A DNA stretch of 64,000 nucleotides from Mesocricetibacter intestinalis (lineage in GTDB: Bacteria > Pseudomonadota > Gammaproteobacteria > Enterobacterales > Pasteurellaceae). The stretch is taken from contig NZ_SNYQ01000004.1 of assembly GCF_004363295.1 (NCBI RefSeq), positions 97,327 to 161,326 of the forward strand, written 5' to 3'. The notes beneath the pieces are model-generated. The model searched no databases. It was not told where the DNA came from and saw nothing but the letters and a program-made list of their open reading frames with translations. Each line of letters starts with the position of its first letter. The stretch's first letter is position 1. The position numbers were made by a program, and so were the translations under genes. Positions 15,223-24,201 of the stretch are shown here, in pieces.

Positions 15223-16788
15223 TTAGCCTTCATCCTGTATAAACAGGGCGTCGATAAATTCCTCGGCATTAAAAGGCCGTAAATCCTCGATTTTCTCCCC
15301 TACGCCGATATAACGAATGGGTAGGTTAAACTGATCGGCGATGGCAAAAATCACACCGCCTTTTGCCGTACCGTCCAGTTTAGTCAGGCAGATGCCGGTC
15401 AGCCCCGCCGCCTGATGAAACAGTTTGGCCTGACTGAGCGCATTCTGACCCGTACCTGCATCCAGGGTCAGCATAATCTCATGCGGTGCGCTTTCATCGT
15501 ATTTTTTCATGACCCGAACGATTTTCTTCAGTTCGTCCATTAAATTATTTTTATTCTGCAGGCGCCCTGCCGTATCCGCAATCAACACATCAATATTACG
15601 GGCGGCGGCGGACTGCATGGCGTCAAAAATAACCGAGGCGGAATCCGAACCCGTACTCTGCGCCACCACCGGAATATGATTACGTTCGCCCCAAACCTGC
15701 AGTTGTTCAACCGCTGCCGCACGGAAAGTATCGCCGGCTGCCAACATCACCGATTTGCCTTGTTGTTGGAACTGACGCGCCATTTTGCCGATGGTCGTGG
15801 TTTTACCGACTCCGTTCACTCCCACCATCAGAATAACATAGGGCTTTTTCGTACCATCTATTTCAAGGGGTTGCTGCACCGGCTTTAAAATTTCCGCCAT
15901 TTCCTGTTTCAGTTGCTGATACAACAAATCCGCATCCTTTAACTGGGCGCGACTGGCATGCCGGGTCAGGTTATCGATAATTCTGCTTGTGGTGGGAACA
16001 CCTATATCCGCCATCAGCAACTGTTCCTCCAGTTGCTCAAACAGCTCATCGTCAATTTTCTTGCCGGAAAACAGACTGCGGAATCCCGCCCCGATATTTT
16101 GCTTGGTTTTCAGCAGACCTTTTACCAAACGACCAAAAAATCCGCCTTCGCTCGGTTTGTCGCGGATTTCGGTCAGATTATCGGCTGAGGCGGCAATATG
16201 CTGTTCCGCACCTTTAATCTGTTCTTCCCGGGAATGATTCCGAACCGATAAAGATTCGGCCGCTTGCGGATCGGAAGCCGCCACAGAACCAGGGGGATCT
16301 TGAAAATCTTGTGCCGGCGAAAAAACTCGGCTAAAAACCACCGCACTTTTTTCATCTTCCGGCGGTGGTAGGCTATCGGGTTGTGCCGAGGTTCGAGCTT
16401 CCCTTTGAGGGTATTCCACTTGGCTATTTTTATGCTCGAAGCCTTGAGCATCTTCATCACCGGATTCCTCTTCCCGCCCGGTCGGAAGATTTTGCGCCGT
16501 TATGCTTTCACTATCCGATACGGAGGCTAAATCCCGCTCCGTATCCGGTACGGATAGGCTTTGTTCAGCCGTTTCAGCCGTTTCAGCCGTTTCAGCCGTT
16601 TCAGCCGTTTCAGCCGTTTCAGCCGTTTCAGCCGTTTCAGCCGTTTCAGCCGTAGGCATCATATCATCTGCGGACGGCAGGTCTTTATCATTATTTTCAA
16701 GTTCGGCCGAGGTATCCGTCGGGGCTTTTTGTTTGTCTTTACCTAATCCCAACCAGAACCAAAAGCCTTTTTTCTTCTCCGTTGCCAT
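15223..16788 (-). CDS. ftsY: FtsY, signal recognition particle receptor GTPase
   Basis: A 521-residue SRP receptor. The N-terminal acidic A domain (about 1-210) has a basic start, MATEKKKGFWFWLGLGK, for membrane contact. The NG domain fills the rest: G1 loop GVNGVGKTTT near 323, DTFRAAA, DTAGR near 409, and TKLDGTAKGG near 478. It docks SRP-ribosome complexes at the membrane for co-translational insertion. The A domain holds nine tandem Ala-Glu-Thr triplets encoded by a perfect 9-bp repeat, and an uptake sequence is embedded in the linker (16340-16348). It is divergent from rsmD, as in other gammaproteobacteria, but the next gene is apeC, not ftsE. Confidence 0.97.
   Translation of the reverse strand: MATEKKKGFWFWLGLGKDKQKAPTDTSAELENNDKDLPSADDMMPTAETAETAETAETAETAETAETAETAETAEQSLSVPDTERDLASVSDSESITAQNLPTGREEESGDEDAQGFEHKNSQVEYPQREARTSAQPDSLPPPEDEKSAVVFSRVFSPAQDFQDPPGSVAASDPQAAESLSVRNHSREEQIKGAEQHIAASADNLTEIRDKPSEGGFFGRLVKGLLKTKQNIGAGFRSLFSGKKIDDELFEQLEEQLLMADIGVPTTSRIIDNLTRHASRAQLKDADLLYQQLKQEMAEILKPVQQPLEIDGTKKPYVILMVGVNGVGKTTTIGKMARQFQQQGKSVMLAAGDTFRAAAVEQLQVWGERNHIPVVAQSTGSDSASVIFDAMQSAAARNIDVLIADTAGRLQNKNNLMDELKKIVRVMKKYDESAPHEIMLTLDAGTGQNALSQAKLFHQAAGLTGICLTKLDGTAKGGVIFAIADQFNLPIRYIGVGEKIEDLRPFNAEEFIDALFIQDEG
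16571..16651 (-). repeat. Nine perfect copies of a 9-bp in-frame tandem repeat in ftsY
   Basis: The unit GTTTCAGCC (plus strand) is repeated nine times without mismatch, flanked by a one-mismatch copy at 16562-16570. It encodes (Ala-Glu-Thr)9 in the acidic linker of FtsY. Because the unit is a multiple of three, copy-number change would alter linker length but not the frame. Confidence 0.97.
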
Positions 16789-16813
16789 AAATTTCTCTGT
16801 ATTTTCTGTTAAA

Positions 16814-16841
16814 CTGACAATAACTTGTTGTAGTGTATCAT
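16814..16841 (+). promoter_or_regulatory. Candidate sigma-70 promoter for rsmD
   Basis: CTGACA at 16814-16819 and TATCAT at 16836-16841 with a 16-bp spacer, about 20 bp upstream of the rsmD start in the ftsY-rsmD divergent gap. Each hexamer departs slightly from consensus. Confidence 0.4.
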
Positions 16842-16859
16842 TATTCCGTTAAATTCTAT

Positions 16860-17483
16860 ATGAAAAAAAACATTAATTCTCCCCTACCGGCAACGCGGGG
16901 AAAAGGCGAAGTACGTATTATTGCAGGGCACTGGCGCGGGCGGAAACTGCCCGTGCTGAACGCGCCGGGTTTGCGTCCTACCGGAGATCGAATTAAAGAA
17001 ACCCTGTTTAACTGGCTTATGCCTCATATTAGGGACTGCACTTGCCTGGACGCTTTTTCCGGCAGCGGCAGCCTCGGCTTTGAAGCCCTATCGCGCGGGG
17101 CGAAACAGGTTACCTTTCTGGAACGGGATAAAGCGACGGCGAAACAGTTGCAAGCAAATCTCGAGCGCCTGAACTGTCCGCCGACGCAGGCAAGGGTAAT
17201 TCAAAGGGACAGCTTGGCGTTTCTTGCTCAAGCCCCGAATCAAATGCTCTTCGATCTGGTGTTTTTAGATCCGCCTTTTCATTTCGGACTGGCGCAACAA
17301 AGCGCGGACTTGCTGGCATCTTATCAATGGCTGAATCCCGAGGCATTCATTTATGTGGAAACGGAAAAAGAAGCCGACTTCAGGGCGCCGCAGCAATGGG
17401 CTTTATTAAAGCAAAAATCCGCCGGTCAGGTCTGTTGCAGGCTGTTTCAATACGGAATTACGGAAACGGAGAAAGGGGAATAA
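16860..17483 (+). CDS. rsmD: RsmD, 16S rRNA (guanine966-N2)-methyltransferase
   Basis: Start set at the ATG at 16860, giving 207 residues. The conserved N-terminal RIIAGHWRGRKLPV and GLRPTGDRIKETLFNWL, the SAM-binding LDAFSGSGSLGFEALSRG and the catalytic LDPPF motif (the NPPY-type tetrad) identify RsmD. It methylates G966 of 16S rRNA on assembled 30S particles. It is divergent from ftsY, as in E. coli. A bidirectional terminator follows its stop. Confidence 0.96.
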   Translation: MKKNINSPLPATRGKGEVRIIAGHWRGRKLPVLNAPGLRPTGDRIKETLFNWLMPHIRDCTCLDAFSGSGSLGFEALSRGAKQVTFLERDKATAKQLQANLERLNCPPTQARVIQRDSLAFLAQAPNQMLFDLVFLDPPFHFGLAQQSADLLASYQWLNPEAFIYVETEKEADFRAPQQWALLKQKSAGQVCCRLFQYGITETEKGE

Positions 17484-17487
17484 AAAT

Positions 17488-17507
17488 AAGGAGCCGAAAG
17501 GCTCCTT
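17488..17507. terminator. Bidirectional rho-independent terminator between rsmD and the marC-family gene
   Basis: Perfect 8-bp stem AAGGAGCC/GGCTCCTT with a GAAA loop; a T-rich stretch follows on the minus strand (ATTTTTATT) and a weaker one on the plus strand. It serves two convergent genes. Confidence 0.85.
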
Positions 17508-17517
17508 GTTTAAGGCA

Positions 17518-18135
17518 TTAACCGACCTGCATAAAGAAATCACGGATTCCCAGCAGCATATTGTTCATTGCCACCGCCGCCAGAATCAACCCCATCACTC
17601 GGCTGATAACCGCCGCCCCCGTATTACCGATCCAGCGCTGAATACTGTTGGCGATTAAAAACAGCCAATAGGTAATCAGTAAGATGGATAGCATAATCAG
17701 GGTGGTAATCAGCTGATCGGAAAAGCTGAAACGATGGTTATCCGTCAACAATACGATGGCCATCATCGCCCCCGGAGAAGCAATGGAAGGAACCGCCAAG
17801 GGGTAAACCGCCAGCTCGCTTAAATTGGTGGTCAGCCTGATTTCCTGCTCCGGTTTGCTTTCACCGAAAATCATGGTTAACGCAAATAATAAAAGTACCA
17901 GCCCCCCGGCAATCTGGAAGGCGGATAGGGGAATTTGCATCGCTTCAAGCAAAGCCTGTCCGGCAACTAAAAAGAAAAGTAAAATCCCGGCGGAAACCAC
18001 AATGGCTTTTAAAGCGATTTTGCGCCGATCTTCTAAGGACAAACCTACAGTTTTGGTTAAATAAACCGGAATGGAGCCTATGGGATCGATGACCGCCCAT
18101 AAAACCACAAATTGAACAATTAGCGAATCAAACAT
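17518..18135 (-). CDS. MarC-family integral membrane protein
   Basis: Start set at the ATG at 18135 with a GGGTAA-like site, not at the TTG at 18150. The 205-residue protein has six hydrophobic segments and MarC-family features: WAVIDPIGSIPVYL near residue 14 and the second-half repeat AVPSIASPGAMM near 115. The family (UPF0056, YhgN/MarC) is of unknown transport function; the old multiple-antibiotic-resistance link was withdrawn. It is convergent with rsmD. Confidence 0.85.
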   Translation of the reverse strand: MFDSLIVQFVVLWAVIDPIGSIPVYLTKTVGLSLEDRRKIALKAIVVSAGILLFFLVAGQALLEAMQIPLSAFQIAGGLVLLLFALTMIFGESKPEQEIRLTTNLSELAVYPLAVPSIASPGAMMAIVLLTDNHRFSFSDQLITTLIMLSILLITYWLFLIANSIQRWIGNTGAAVISRVMGLILAAVAMNNMLLGIRDFFMQVG

Positions 18136-18295
18136 TGCAAAGTTACCCAAAAATAGAGAAGATTAAAAAATAATTGACACCCGCGGGATCGAAATAAACG
18201 CAGACAGATTTTTATATTGAAAAATATCTTTTGTCATCATATCTGATAAGCTCTTAACAATCCCTGTAATACTATAACAAAATTCATACAAAATT

Positions 18296-20236
18296 ATGAT
18301 TTTTTTCTCAAATTTAAGTTTAAAACGCGGCCAGACAATCTTACTGGAAAATGCCAATGCCACTATTAATCCGAAACAAAAAGTAGGCTTAGTCGGTAAA
18401 AACGGTTGCGGGAAATCCTCTCTCTTTTCCTTACTAAAAAAAGAGATGCAGGCGGAAAGCGGCGAGGTGAGCTATCCCGCCAACTGGACGCTCTCCTGGG
18501 TAAATCAGGAAACGCCGGCCTTAAATACCACAGCGTTGGATTATGTTATCGAAGGGGATCGCGCCTACTGCCGCCTGCAACAAGAACTGGAACGGGCGAA
18601 TGAGGCTAATGACGGTAATGCTATCGCCCGGATTCACGGACAGCTCGACAATATAGATGCTTGGACGATTCAATCCCGCGCCGCATCGCTGTTGCATGGA
18701 TTGGGCTTTTCCCAGCAAGAACTGAGCCTCCCGGTAAAATCCTTTTCCGGGGGCTGGAGAATGCGTTTAAATCTTGCCCAGGCGCTGCTTTGCCCGTCGG
18801 ATTTATTATTACTGGATGAACCCACCAACCACTTGGATTTAGATGCGGTTATCTGGCTGGAACGCTGGCTGAGCCAATATCAGGGTACCCTGGTGCTGAT
18901 TTCTCATGACCGTGATTTTCTCGATCCCATCGTCAATAAAATTATTCATATCGAACATCAGAAACTGAATGAATATACGGGTGATTATTCTTCTTTTGAA
19001 TTGCAACGGGCGGAAAAATTAGCGCAGCAAAGCGCGCTTTATCGCCAGCAGCAGAATAAAATCGCACATTTGCAAAAATACATCGACCGTTTTAAAGCCA
19101 AGGCGACTAAAGCCAGACAGGCGCAAAGCCGCATTAAAGCGCTGGAACGTATGGAGTTAATCGCCCCGGCGCATGCGGACAATCCATTTACTTTCACATT
19201 TCGGGAGCCTTTATCTCTGCCGAATCCTTTAGTTACCCTGGACAAAGCCTCCGCCGGTTATGGTGAAGGAGAAAGTGCGGTTGAAATTTTACAACAAATC
19301 AAACTCAATCTGGTACCGGGTTCCCGTATCGGATTACTGGGCAAAAACGGGGCGGGTAAATCCACCCTGATTAAATTACTGGCGGCGGAGCTGCAACCCC
19401 GTTCCGGTGTGGTACAGCTGGCGAAAGGGGTGCAACTGGGCTATTTCGCCCAACATCAGCTGGATACCTTACGCGCCGAGGAATCCGCCCTATGGCATTT
19501 GCAAAAACTGGCACCGCAGCAGACGGAACAGGAATTACGCAATTATCTGGGCAGCTTCGCTTTCCACGGCGATAAGGTAAATGATGCGGTAAAACAGTTT
19601 TCCGGCGGTGAAAAAGCCCGTTTGGTACTTGCCCTGATTGTCTGGCAGCGGCCGAACCTGCTGTTGTTGGACGAACCTACCAACCATCTGGATTTGGATA
19701 TGCGACAGGCGCTGACCGAAGCCCTGATCGATTATCAAGGCTCGCTGGTTGTGGTTTCTCACGACCGCCATCTGTTGCGTAATACGGTGGAGGAATTTTA
19801 TCTGGTACATGATAAACGGGTGGAAGAATTTAACGGCGATCTGGAGGATTATGCCAAGTGGCTGAATGAAATTAACGCTCAGGAAAAAAGTGCGGTCAAA
19901 AATGACGAAGTTTTAACGGCGGCTAAAAGCGAAAATGAAAATTCCGGCTATAATCGTAAGGAACAAAAGCGCCGGGAAGCGGAACTGCGTCGACAAACCG
20001 CACCTTTACGCAAACAGATTGAAAACTTTGAAGGGGAAATGGATAAACTGAATAAGCTGGTTCAAGATATCGAACGGCAATTGGCGGATCCCTTACTTTA
20101 TAATACGGAAAACAAACAAAAACTAACCGCACTTCTGGCCCGTCAAGTAGAAAGCAAAAAGGCGCTGGAACAGAGCGAAGCAAACTGGCTTGAAGCCCAG
20201 GAAGCGCTGGAAAATCTGATTGCCTCTCAAGCGTAA
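18296..20236 (+). CDS. yheS: YheS-type ABC-F ATPase, ribosome-associated
   Basis: A 646-residue soluble protein with two ABC cassettes and no membrane part: Walker A GKNGCGKSS near 36 and GKNGAGKST near 350; signatures SFSGGWRMR and FSGGEKARL; Walker B DLLLLDEPTNHLD and NLLLLDEPTNHLD. A lysine/arginine-rich linker (about 230-285) is the P-site-tRNA interaction motif of ABC-F factors, and a C-terminal coiled coil follows (about 540-646). YheS acts on stalled ribosomes in E. coli. Two uptake sequences lie in its linker and tail. An AT-rich leader of about 145 bp precedes it. Confidence 0.93.
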   Translation: MIFFSNLSLKRGQTILLENANATINPKQKVGLVGKNGCGKSSLFSLLKKEMQAESGEVSYPANWTLSWVNQETPALNTTALDYVIEGDRAYCRLQQELERANEANDGNAIARIHGQLDNIDAWTIQSRAASLLHGLGFSQQELSLPVKSFSGGWRMRLNLAQALLCPSDLLLLDEPTNHLDLDAVIWLERWLSQYQGTLVLISHDRDFLDPIVNKIIHIEHQKLNEYTGDYSSFELQRAEKLAQQSALYRQQQNKIAHLQKYIDRFKAKATKARQAQSRIKALERMELIAPAHADNPFTFTFREPLSLPNPLVTLDKASAGYGEGESAVEILQQIKLNLVPGSRIGLLGKNGAGKSTLIKLLAAELQPRSGVVQLAKGVQLGYFAQHQLDTLRAEESALWHLQKLAPQQTEQELRNYLGSFAFHGDKVNDAVKQFSGGEKARLVLALIVWQRPNLLLLDEPTNHLDLDMRQALTEALIDYQGSLVVVSHDRHLLRNTVEEFYLVHDKRVEEFNGDLEDYAKWLNEINAQEKSAVKNDEVLTAAKSENENSGYNRKEQKRREAELRRQTAPLRKQIENFEGEMDKLNKLVQDIERQLADPLLYNTENKQKLTALLARQVESKKALEQSEANWLEAQEALENLIASQA

Positions 20237-20362
20237 AAAAGCCCCGAATAGCTTAATGCATATTTAATTTTATCTGCGGATTAATAAATTTCGATTTTCC
20301 TGCTATGATTTTCCGGCAAATATCAATTAGCCACGGCCCATAGTAAATAAAAGGAACCTAAC

Positions 20363-20719
20363 GTGTATAAAACCACCGGATTAACGCATTTAATCAATTC
20401 AACCAAATATTCGCTGCAAGGGTTAAAAAGCGCGGTGAAAAACGAAACCGCGTTTCGCCACGAACTGGGCTTGGGGGTTATTTTGATTCCGTTGGCCTGT
20501 TGGCTGGCACCGGGGAAAATAGAATTGATTCTGATGATCGGGTCTTATTTTCTGATTCTGCTCACGGAATTGCTGAACAGTGCGCTGGAATGCGTAGTGG
20601 ATCGCATAGGTACCGAACGGCACGAACTTTCCGGTCGCGCCAAGGATCAAGGCTCCGCCGCGGTATTTATCGCCCTGGTCAACTGCGGCCTGGTATGGGC
20701 CATCATATTATTTTTCTGA
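20363..20719 (+). CDS. dgkA: DgkA, diacylglycerol kinase
   Basis: A 118-residue membrane protein starting at a GTG at 20363 with AAGGAA upstream. It has three membrane helices and an N-terminal amphipathic helix. The conserved active-site block includes ELLNSALECVVDRIG and the RAKDQGSAAV loop. It phosphorylates diacylglycerol from membrane-derived oligosaccharide or lipid A modification reactions back to phosphatidic acid. It is 43 bp upstream of an SMR exporter gene and may be co-transcribed with it. Confidence 0.96.
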   Translation: MYKTTGLTHLINSTKYSLQGLKSAVKNETAFRHELGLGVILIPLACWLAPGKIELILMIGSYFLILLTELLNSALECVVDRIGTERHELSGRAKDQGSAAVFIALVNCGLVWAIILFF

Positions 20720-20762
20720 TTCCTCCCTTTGCAATTTAAAGAATTATCCTTAAGGAGTATAA

Positions 20763-21092
20763 ATGAATCCCTGGATTCTGCTTGCCTTTTCCATCGTATT
20801 GGAAATTATCGCTACCAATGCGCTGAAGCTCAGCGACGGTTTTACCAAACCCTTGCCGACCCTGTTCTCAATGTTAATGTACGGACTTTCCTTTTATTTG
20901 GTTTCCATCGTATTCCGTACCCTGCCGGTGGGCATCGTATATGCCGTATGGTCGGGAGTGGGCATTGTGCTGACCGCTCTGGTGGCTTATTTTCTGTTCG
21001 GGCAAAAAATTGATACCGCCGGCGCTGTAGGTATAGGTTTAATTATTGCCGGCGTGCTGGTGATCAACCTGTTTGCCAAACATAGCGGATAA
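20763..21092 (+). CDS. Small multidrug resistance (SMR) family exporter
   Basis: A 109-residue protein with four membrane helices. The first carries the essential Glu (Glu14 in IVLEIIATNALK), and the last contains the typical GAVGIGLIIAGVLVINL block. SMR proteins are dual-topology proton antiporters for cationic compounds, or guanidinium exporters in the Gdx subgroup. The NALKLSDGFTKPLP region resembles EmrE/QacE types more than Gdx; the substrate is not certain. The stop is followed by a terminator built from two inverted uptake sequences. Confidence 0.92.
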   Translation: MNPWILLAFSIVLEIIATNALKLSDGFTKPLPTLFSMLMYGLSFYLVSIVFRTLPVGIVYAVWSGVGIVLTALVAYFLFGQKIDTAGAVGIGLIIAGVLVINLFAKHSG

Positions 21093-21123
21093 AAAAAGTG
21101 CGGTTTTTTTACCGCACTTTTTT
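21092..21123. terminator. Terminator made of an inverted pair of uptake sequences
   Basis: AAGTGCGGT at 21096-21104 faces ACCGCACTT at 21111-21119, extended by A and T runs into a 13-bp stem with a six-T loop. It lies directly after the SMR gene and ends in a T run on the plus strand. Confidence 0.88.
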
Positions 21124-21193
21124 CCGAGATTTTTATCGATCTTTGATTTCCCCGGAGATGCCGGCATAACGCCCTTATCCCCATTTGGCAATC

Positions 21194-22960
21194 CTAATGT
21201 TTCTCAATATTGCCTAACAGCAAAGAGCGCCCTTCAAATTCCTTACCGGCGATTTCCAAGGCAAAACGCTCATGATCGGCGCTTTTAACCTGCTCGTGCA
21301 GGGTTTCCACTTCCGACATACTGGCCCCCAGCGATTTTACGATTTCATCTCCCAGCGCCATAGCCGATTCGAAGGTTTCTCTAATGACCACATTGGCATT
21401 CGCTTTTACCAATTCCAGGGCGTGATAACGGTCATAGGCACGAACAAGCACCTTGGTATTCGGATAATGATGATGTACGTTCTCAACGATTTTTAAGGCT
21501 TTCTCCCGATCATCAATAGATACCACGATACAGGAGGCATGTCCGGCGCCGGCGGCATGCAACACTTCCGGGCGCGAACCGTCGCCGTAATAGGCCTTAA
21601 ATCCGTAATTTTTCATTTCACGAATGGCTCGGGTGTTATTTTCAATAATAGAAATATTAGCACCATAAGCCAGCGCCGCCTGGCTTGCTACCTGTCCCAC
21701 ACGACCGAAACCGATAAACAAAACATTACCGCGCAATCCGCCTTCAATGTCTTCCACGTTTTCCACATTCTGCAAATTACTATCCGGCGCCGGCGCTTTA
21801 ACAAAGCGGTCAAACAGCATCATTCCGAAAGGCGTGGTTACCATGGAAAGAACGACGACGGCCGTCATATTAGACTGAACTTCAGCGCTGATAGCATGTT
21901 GCGCCGCCGCTGCAGAAAGTAATACGAAGGCGAATTCCCCCCCCTGCGACATCAAAATCGCACGGTGCAGCGCAACATAACGGGAGGCTTTACCAAGGCG
22001 GGCGATAATATAAATACCAATGGATTTAAAGGCTAGCATTAAAACCAGACCGGACAGAATCAACTGCCAGTTTTCCGCAATGGTATTGAGATCCAAGCTC
22101 ATGCCCACCGCCAGAAAGAATAGACCTAGCAACAAGCCGCGGAAAGGTTCGATATCCGCTTCCAATTGATGACGAAAACTGGACTCCGATAACAAAACCC
22201 CGGCCAAAAAAGCCCCCATCGCCATAGACAAGCCGCCTAATTCCATTAAATAAGATGAACCCAACACTACCAACAATGTCGCAGCGGTCATAATTTCACG
22301 CGCCTTTGATTTGGCCAACAGGCGGAATAAAGGATTAAGCAAACCGCCGGCAGCAATCAGAGCCGCTAAGGAAAGTGCCGCAATACCGGCTTTCTGCCAT
22401 ACGGAAACAGTATCCGTAACCGCACTCATATCGTCCGGCGCAAGAAACTGAACGGTAGCCAGCAACGGAACCAACAACAAATCTTCAAATAACAGAATGG
22501 ATACGATACGCTGACCCTTAGGTTTCCCCAGTTCATGCCGTTCGCTCAAAATCTGCATAACCATAGCGGTGGAGGTTAATGTAAAACCGGAAGCGGCAAT
22601 AAAGGACACCCCCCATGAAAATCCGTAACCCACCCCGACGCAAGTCAGCAATGCGGTGGCACAAACCACCTGCAAACTACCTAAACCGAAAATCTGGCCG
22701 CGTAACTGCCAGAGATGAGAGGGTTTCATTTCCAACCCTATTACAAACAGGAACATAACCACCCCGAATTCCGCCACATGCAGAATCGCCTCCGAACTGG
22801 TGAACACCCCCAGACCGAAAGGGCCGATAATTAAACCTGCCGCCAAATAGCCCAAAACGGACCCCATTCCCAAACGCTTAAACAGCGGCACCGCAATAAT
22901 CGCCGATGCCAATAATACAACCACACGAAACAGATCTACCGCACCATGCTCAACAGACAT
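21194..22960 (-). CDS. Kef-type monovalent cation:proton antiporter (CPA2) with TrkA-N domain
   Basis: A 588-residue protein. Residues about 1-380 form a CPA2 membrane domain of about 12 helices (GYLAAGLIIGP near 38, GLEMKPS near 75, FEDLLLVP near 158). Residues about 412-535 are a Rossmann TrkA-N/RCK domain with GFGRVGQVA and a conserved acidic residue after the second strand. It resembles KefB/KefC, which release potassium during electrophile stress under glutathione control, but no KefF/KefG partner gene is adjacent. Single gene; upstream region AT-rich. Confidence 0.9.
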   Translation of the reverse strand: MSVEHGAVDLFRVVVLLASAIIAVPLFKRLGMGSVLGYLAAGLIIGPFGLGVFTSSEAILHVAEFGVVMFLFVIGLEMKPSHLWQLRGQIFGLGSLQVVCATALLTCVGVGYGFSWGVSFIAASGFTLTSTAMVMQILSERHELGKPKGQRIVSILLFEDLLLVPLLATVQFLAPDDMSAVTDTVSVWQKAGIAALSLAALIAAGGLLNPLFRLLAKSKAREIMTAATLLVVLGSSYLMELGGLSMAMGAFLAGVLLSESSFRHQLEADIEPFRGLLLGLFFLAVGMSLDLNTIAENWQLILSGLVLMLAFKSIGIYIIARLGKASRYVALHRAILMSQGGEFAFVLLSAAAAQHAISAEVQSNMTAVVVLSMVTTPFGMMLFDRFVKAPAPDSNLQNVENVEDIEGGLRGNVLFIGFGRVGQVASQAALAYGANISIIENNTRAIREMKNYGFKAYYGDGSRPEVLHAAGAGHASCIVVSIDDREKALKIVENVHHHYPNTKVLVRAYDRYHALELVKANANVVIRETFESAMALGDEIVKSLGASMSEVETLHEQVKSADHERFALEIAGKEFEGRSLLLGNIEKH

Positions 22961-23146
22961 TCTCTACCCCAAAAAAACAAACTAAATAAAATGAAAAAAC
23001 GATAAAATGCCGATAACATCGGACGCTATATTTTACACATTTTTTACACATTCATTTATTTTTATGTAAATTTTTTAAATATTCGTAACAATTCAAATAG
23101 GTTAAGTCCGGCCCCGGAGCTGTTTTAACCCGCTTCCCCAAAAAAA

Positions 23147-23174
23147 CGGCCTTAATACCTAGGTATTAAGGCCG
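23147..23174. terminator. Terminator after the DUF606 gene pair
   Basis: Perfect 14-bp inverted repeat (CGGCCTTAATACCT and its complement) with no loop bases; on the minus strand it is followed by seven T residues. It ends transcription of the genes at 23197-24101. Confidence 0.88.
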
Positions 23175-23196
23175 CTTGTAAATAAGTTCTCCAATA

Positions 23197-23664
23197 TTAT
23201 GTTACGGATTGAATTTTAACTTTCCTTCTGCTTCCCCGGTATATAAAGAATAAAGCGAGCCCAAGACACAGCATAGCAATAATCCTGTTGGCGGAAACCG
23301 GAATAGCCGCATTGTGCAACCAACCGAAATGATCGATTAACATCGACATACAAAGTTGCCCGAAGATCACCGCTACCGTAGCAATTGCCGTTCCTATCCG
23401 ACCTACCGCCAAGACCATAATAACAATATAAGGAACGCCGAGCATGGCTCCCAGCAACTGCCATTTAGGCACATCCATCAAAGTGATTTCACGGGCCGGT
23501 TCAAAGTATAAGATCAATAACAGAGAAACCAAAGCACCGAGAGAAAAGGTCAAAAACGCACTACGCAGTACACCGACCTTTGCACCTAGGGTTCCATTAA
23601 TCGCCGCCTGAACGCTTAAGGTCGCTCCGCCTAAAACGGAAAGCAGAATCATAACTAAAATCAT
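23197..23664 (-). CDS. DUF606/YdcZ-family membrane protein, downstream member of tandem pair
   Basis: A 155-residue protein with five membrane helices, the size of half an EamA/DMT transporter. The pattern GGATLSVQAAINGTLGAKVG at the N terminus is typical of DUF606. Its start overlaps the stop of the similar gene upstream by 4 bp, so the two are coupled and probably form a heterodimeric exporter. Substrate unknown. The divergent LysR-type gene at 24202 is a likely regulator. Confidence 0.85.
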   Translation of the reverse strand: MILVMILLSVLGGATLSVQAAINGTLGAKVGVLRSAFLTFSLGALVSLLLILYFEPAREITLMDVPKWQLLGAMLGVPYIVIMVLAVGRIGTAIATVAVIFGQLCMSMLIDHFGWLHNAAIPVSANRIIAMLCLGLALFFIYRGSRRKVKIQSVT

Positions 23665-24101
23665 AAAGACTCCCTTGCAACAAAAAATAAAGCAATAGCG
23701 ATAAAAATCAAAGCGATTACGCGGTATTTATCAATCGGACGTTTTTCCGCACCGAATAAAGCAAAATGATCAATAATCAGGCTTTTTAATACCTGTCCGG
23801 CCAAAATCCCAATCATCGCTAAGGCAATACCTATAACCGGCGTAATCACCGTTAAAATAACCACATAAATAGGTCCCAATAATCCGCCGAGCAATGTCCA
23901 AGAGGGTTGTTCGAAAAACGAAGGAACCTTACGCGGGCCAAAAAATAGCATAAGCAAAAATGTCAGCCCCGCACCTACCCCGAAAATACTGAATGTGGCC
24001 CAGAATTTACCGACCTGCTCGCCAAGGGGGCCGAGAAGCCCCGCTTCAACCGACAGACCCGCCCCGCCCAGAACGACGAGTAAAATTAAAATTAATTGCA
24101 T
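23661..24101 (-). CDS. DUF606/YdcZ-family membrane protein, upstream member of tandem pair
   Basis: Start set at the ATG at 24101 (MQLILILLVV), giving 146 residues; the open frame extends further upstream. It has five membrane helices and GGAGLSVEAGLLGPLG at the N terminus, parallel to the same region of its neighbour. The two probably arose by duplication and act together. It is 100 bp from the divergently transcribed LysR gene. Confidence 0.85.
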   Translation of the reverse strand: MQLILILLVVLGGAGLSVEAGLLGPLGEQVGKFWATFSIFGVGAGLTFLLMLFFGPRKVPSFFEQPSWTLLGGLLGPIYVVILTVITPVIGIALAMIGILAGQVLKSLIIDHFALFGAEKRPIDKYRVIALIFIAIALFFVARESL

Positions 24102-24201
24102 ATAGTTTTCCCTAGTCAAAATTTGCGGGGGGAATATTAAAAGATTTATACTTTGCAAAAAATGACTAAATAAGAAAAATACTTTTGCTGAAATAGATTA
24201 A

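Noticed and set aside
16571..16651. Tandem repeat as a possible CRISPR array
   Set aside because: Nine-base units with no spacers, inside a coding frame; no cas genes nearby. No CRISPR array was seen in the window.
16365..16655. Plus-strand frames with long Phe-Gln-Pro or Val-Ser-Ala repeats
   Set aside because: They are antisense readings of the 9-bp repeat in ftsY; the ftsY frame has all the domain evidence.
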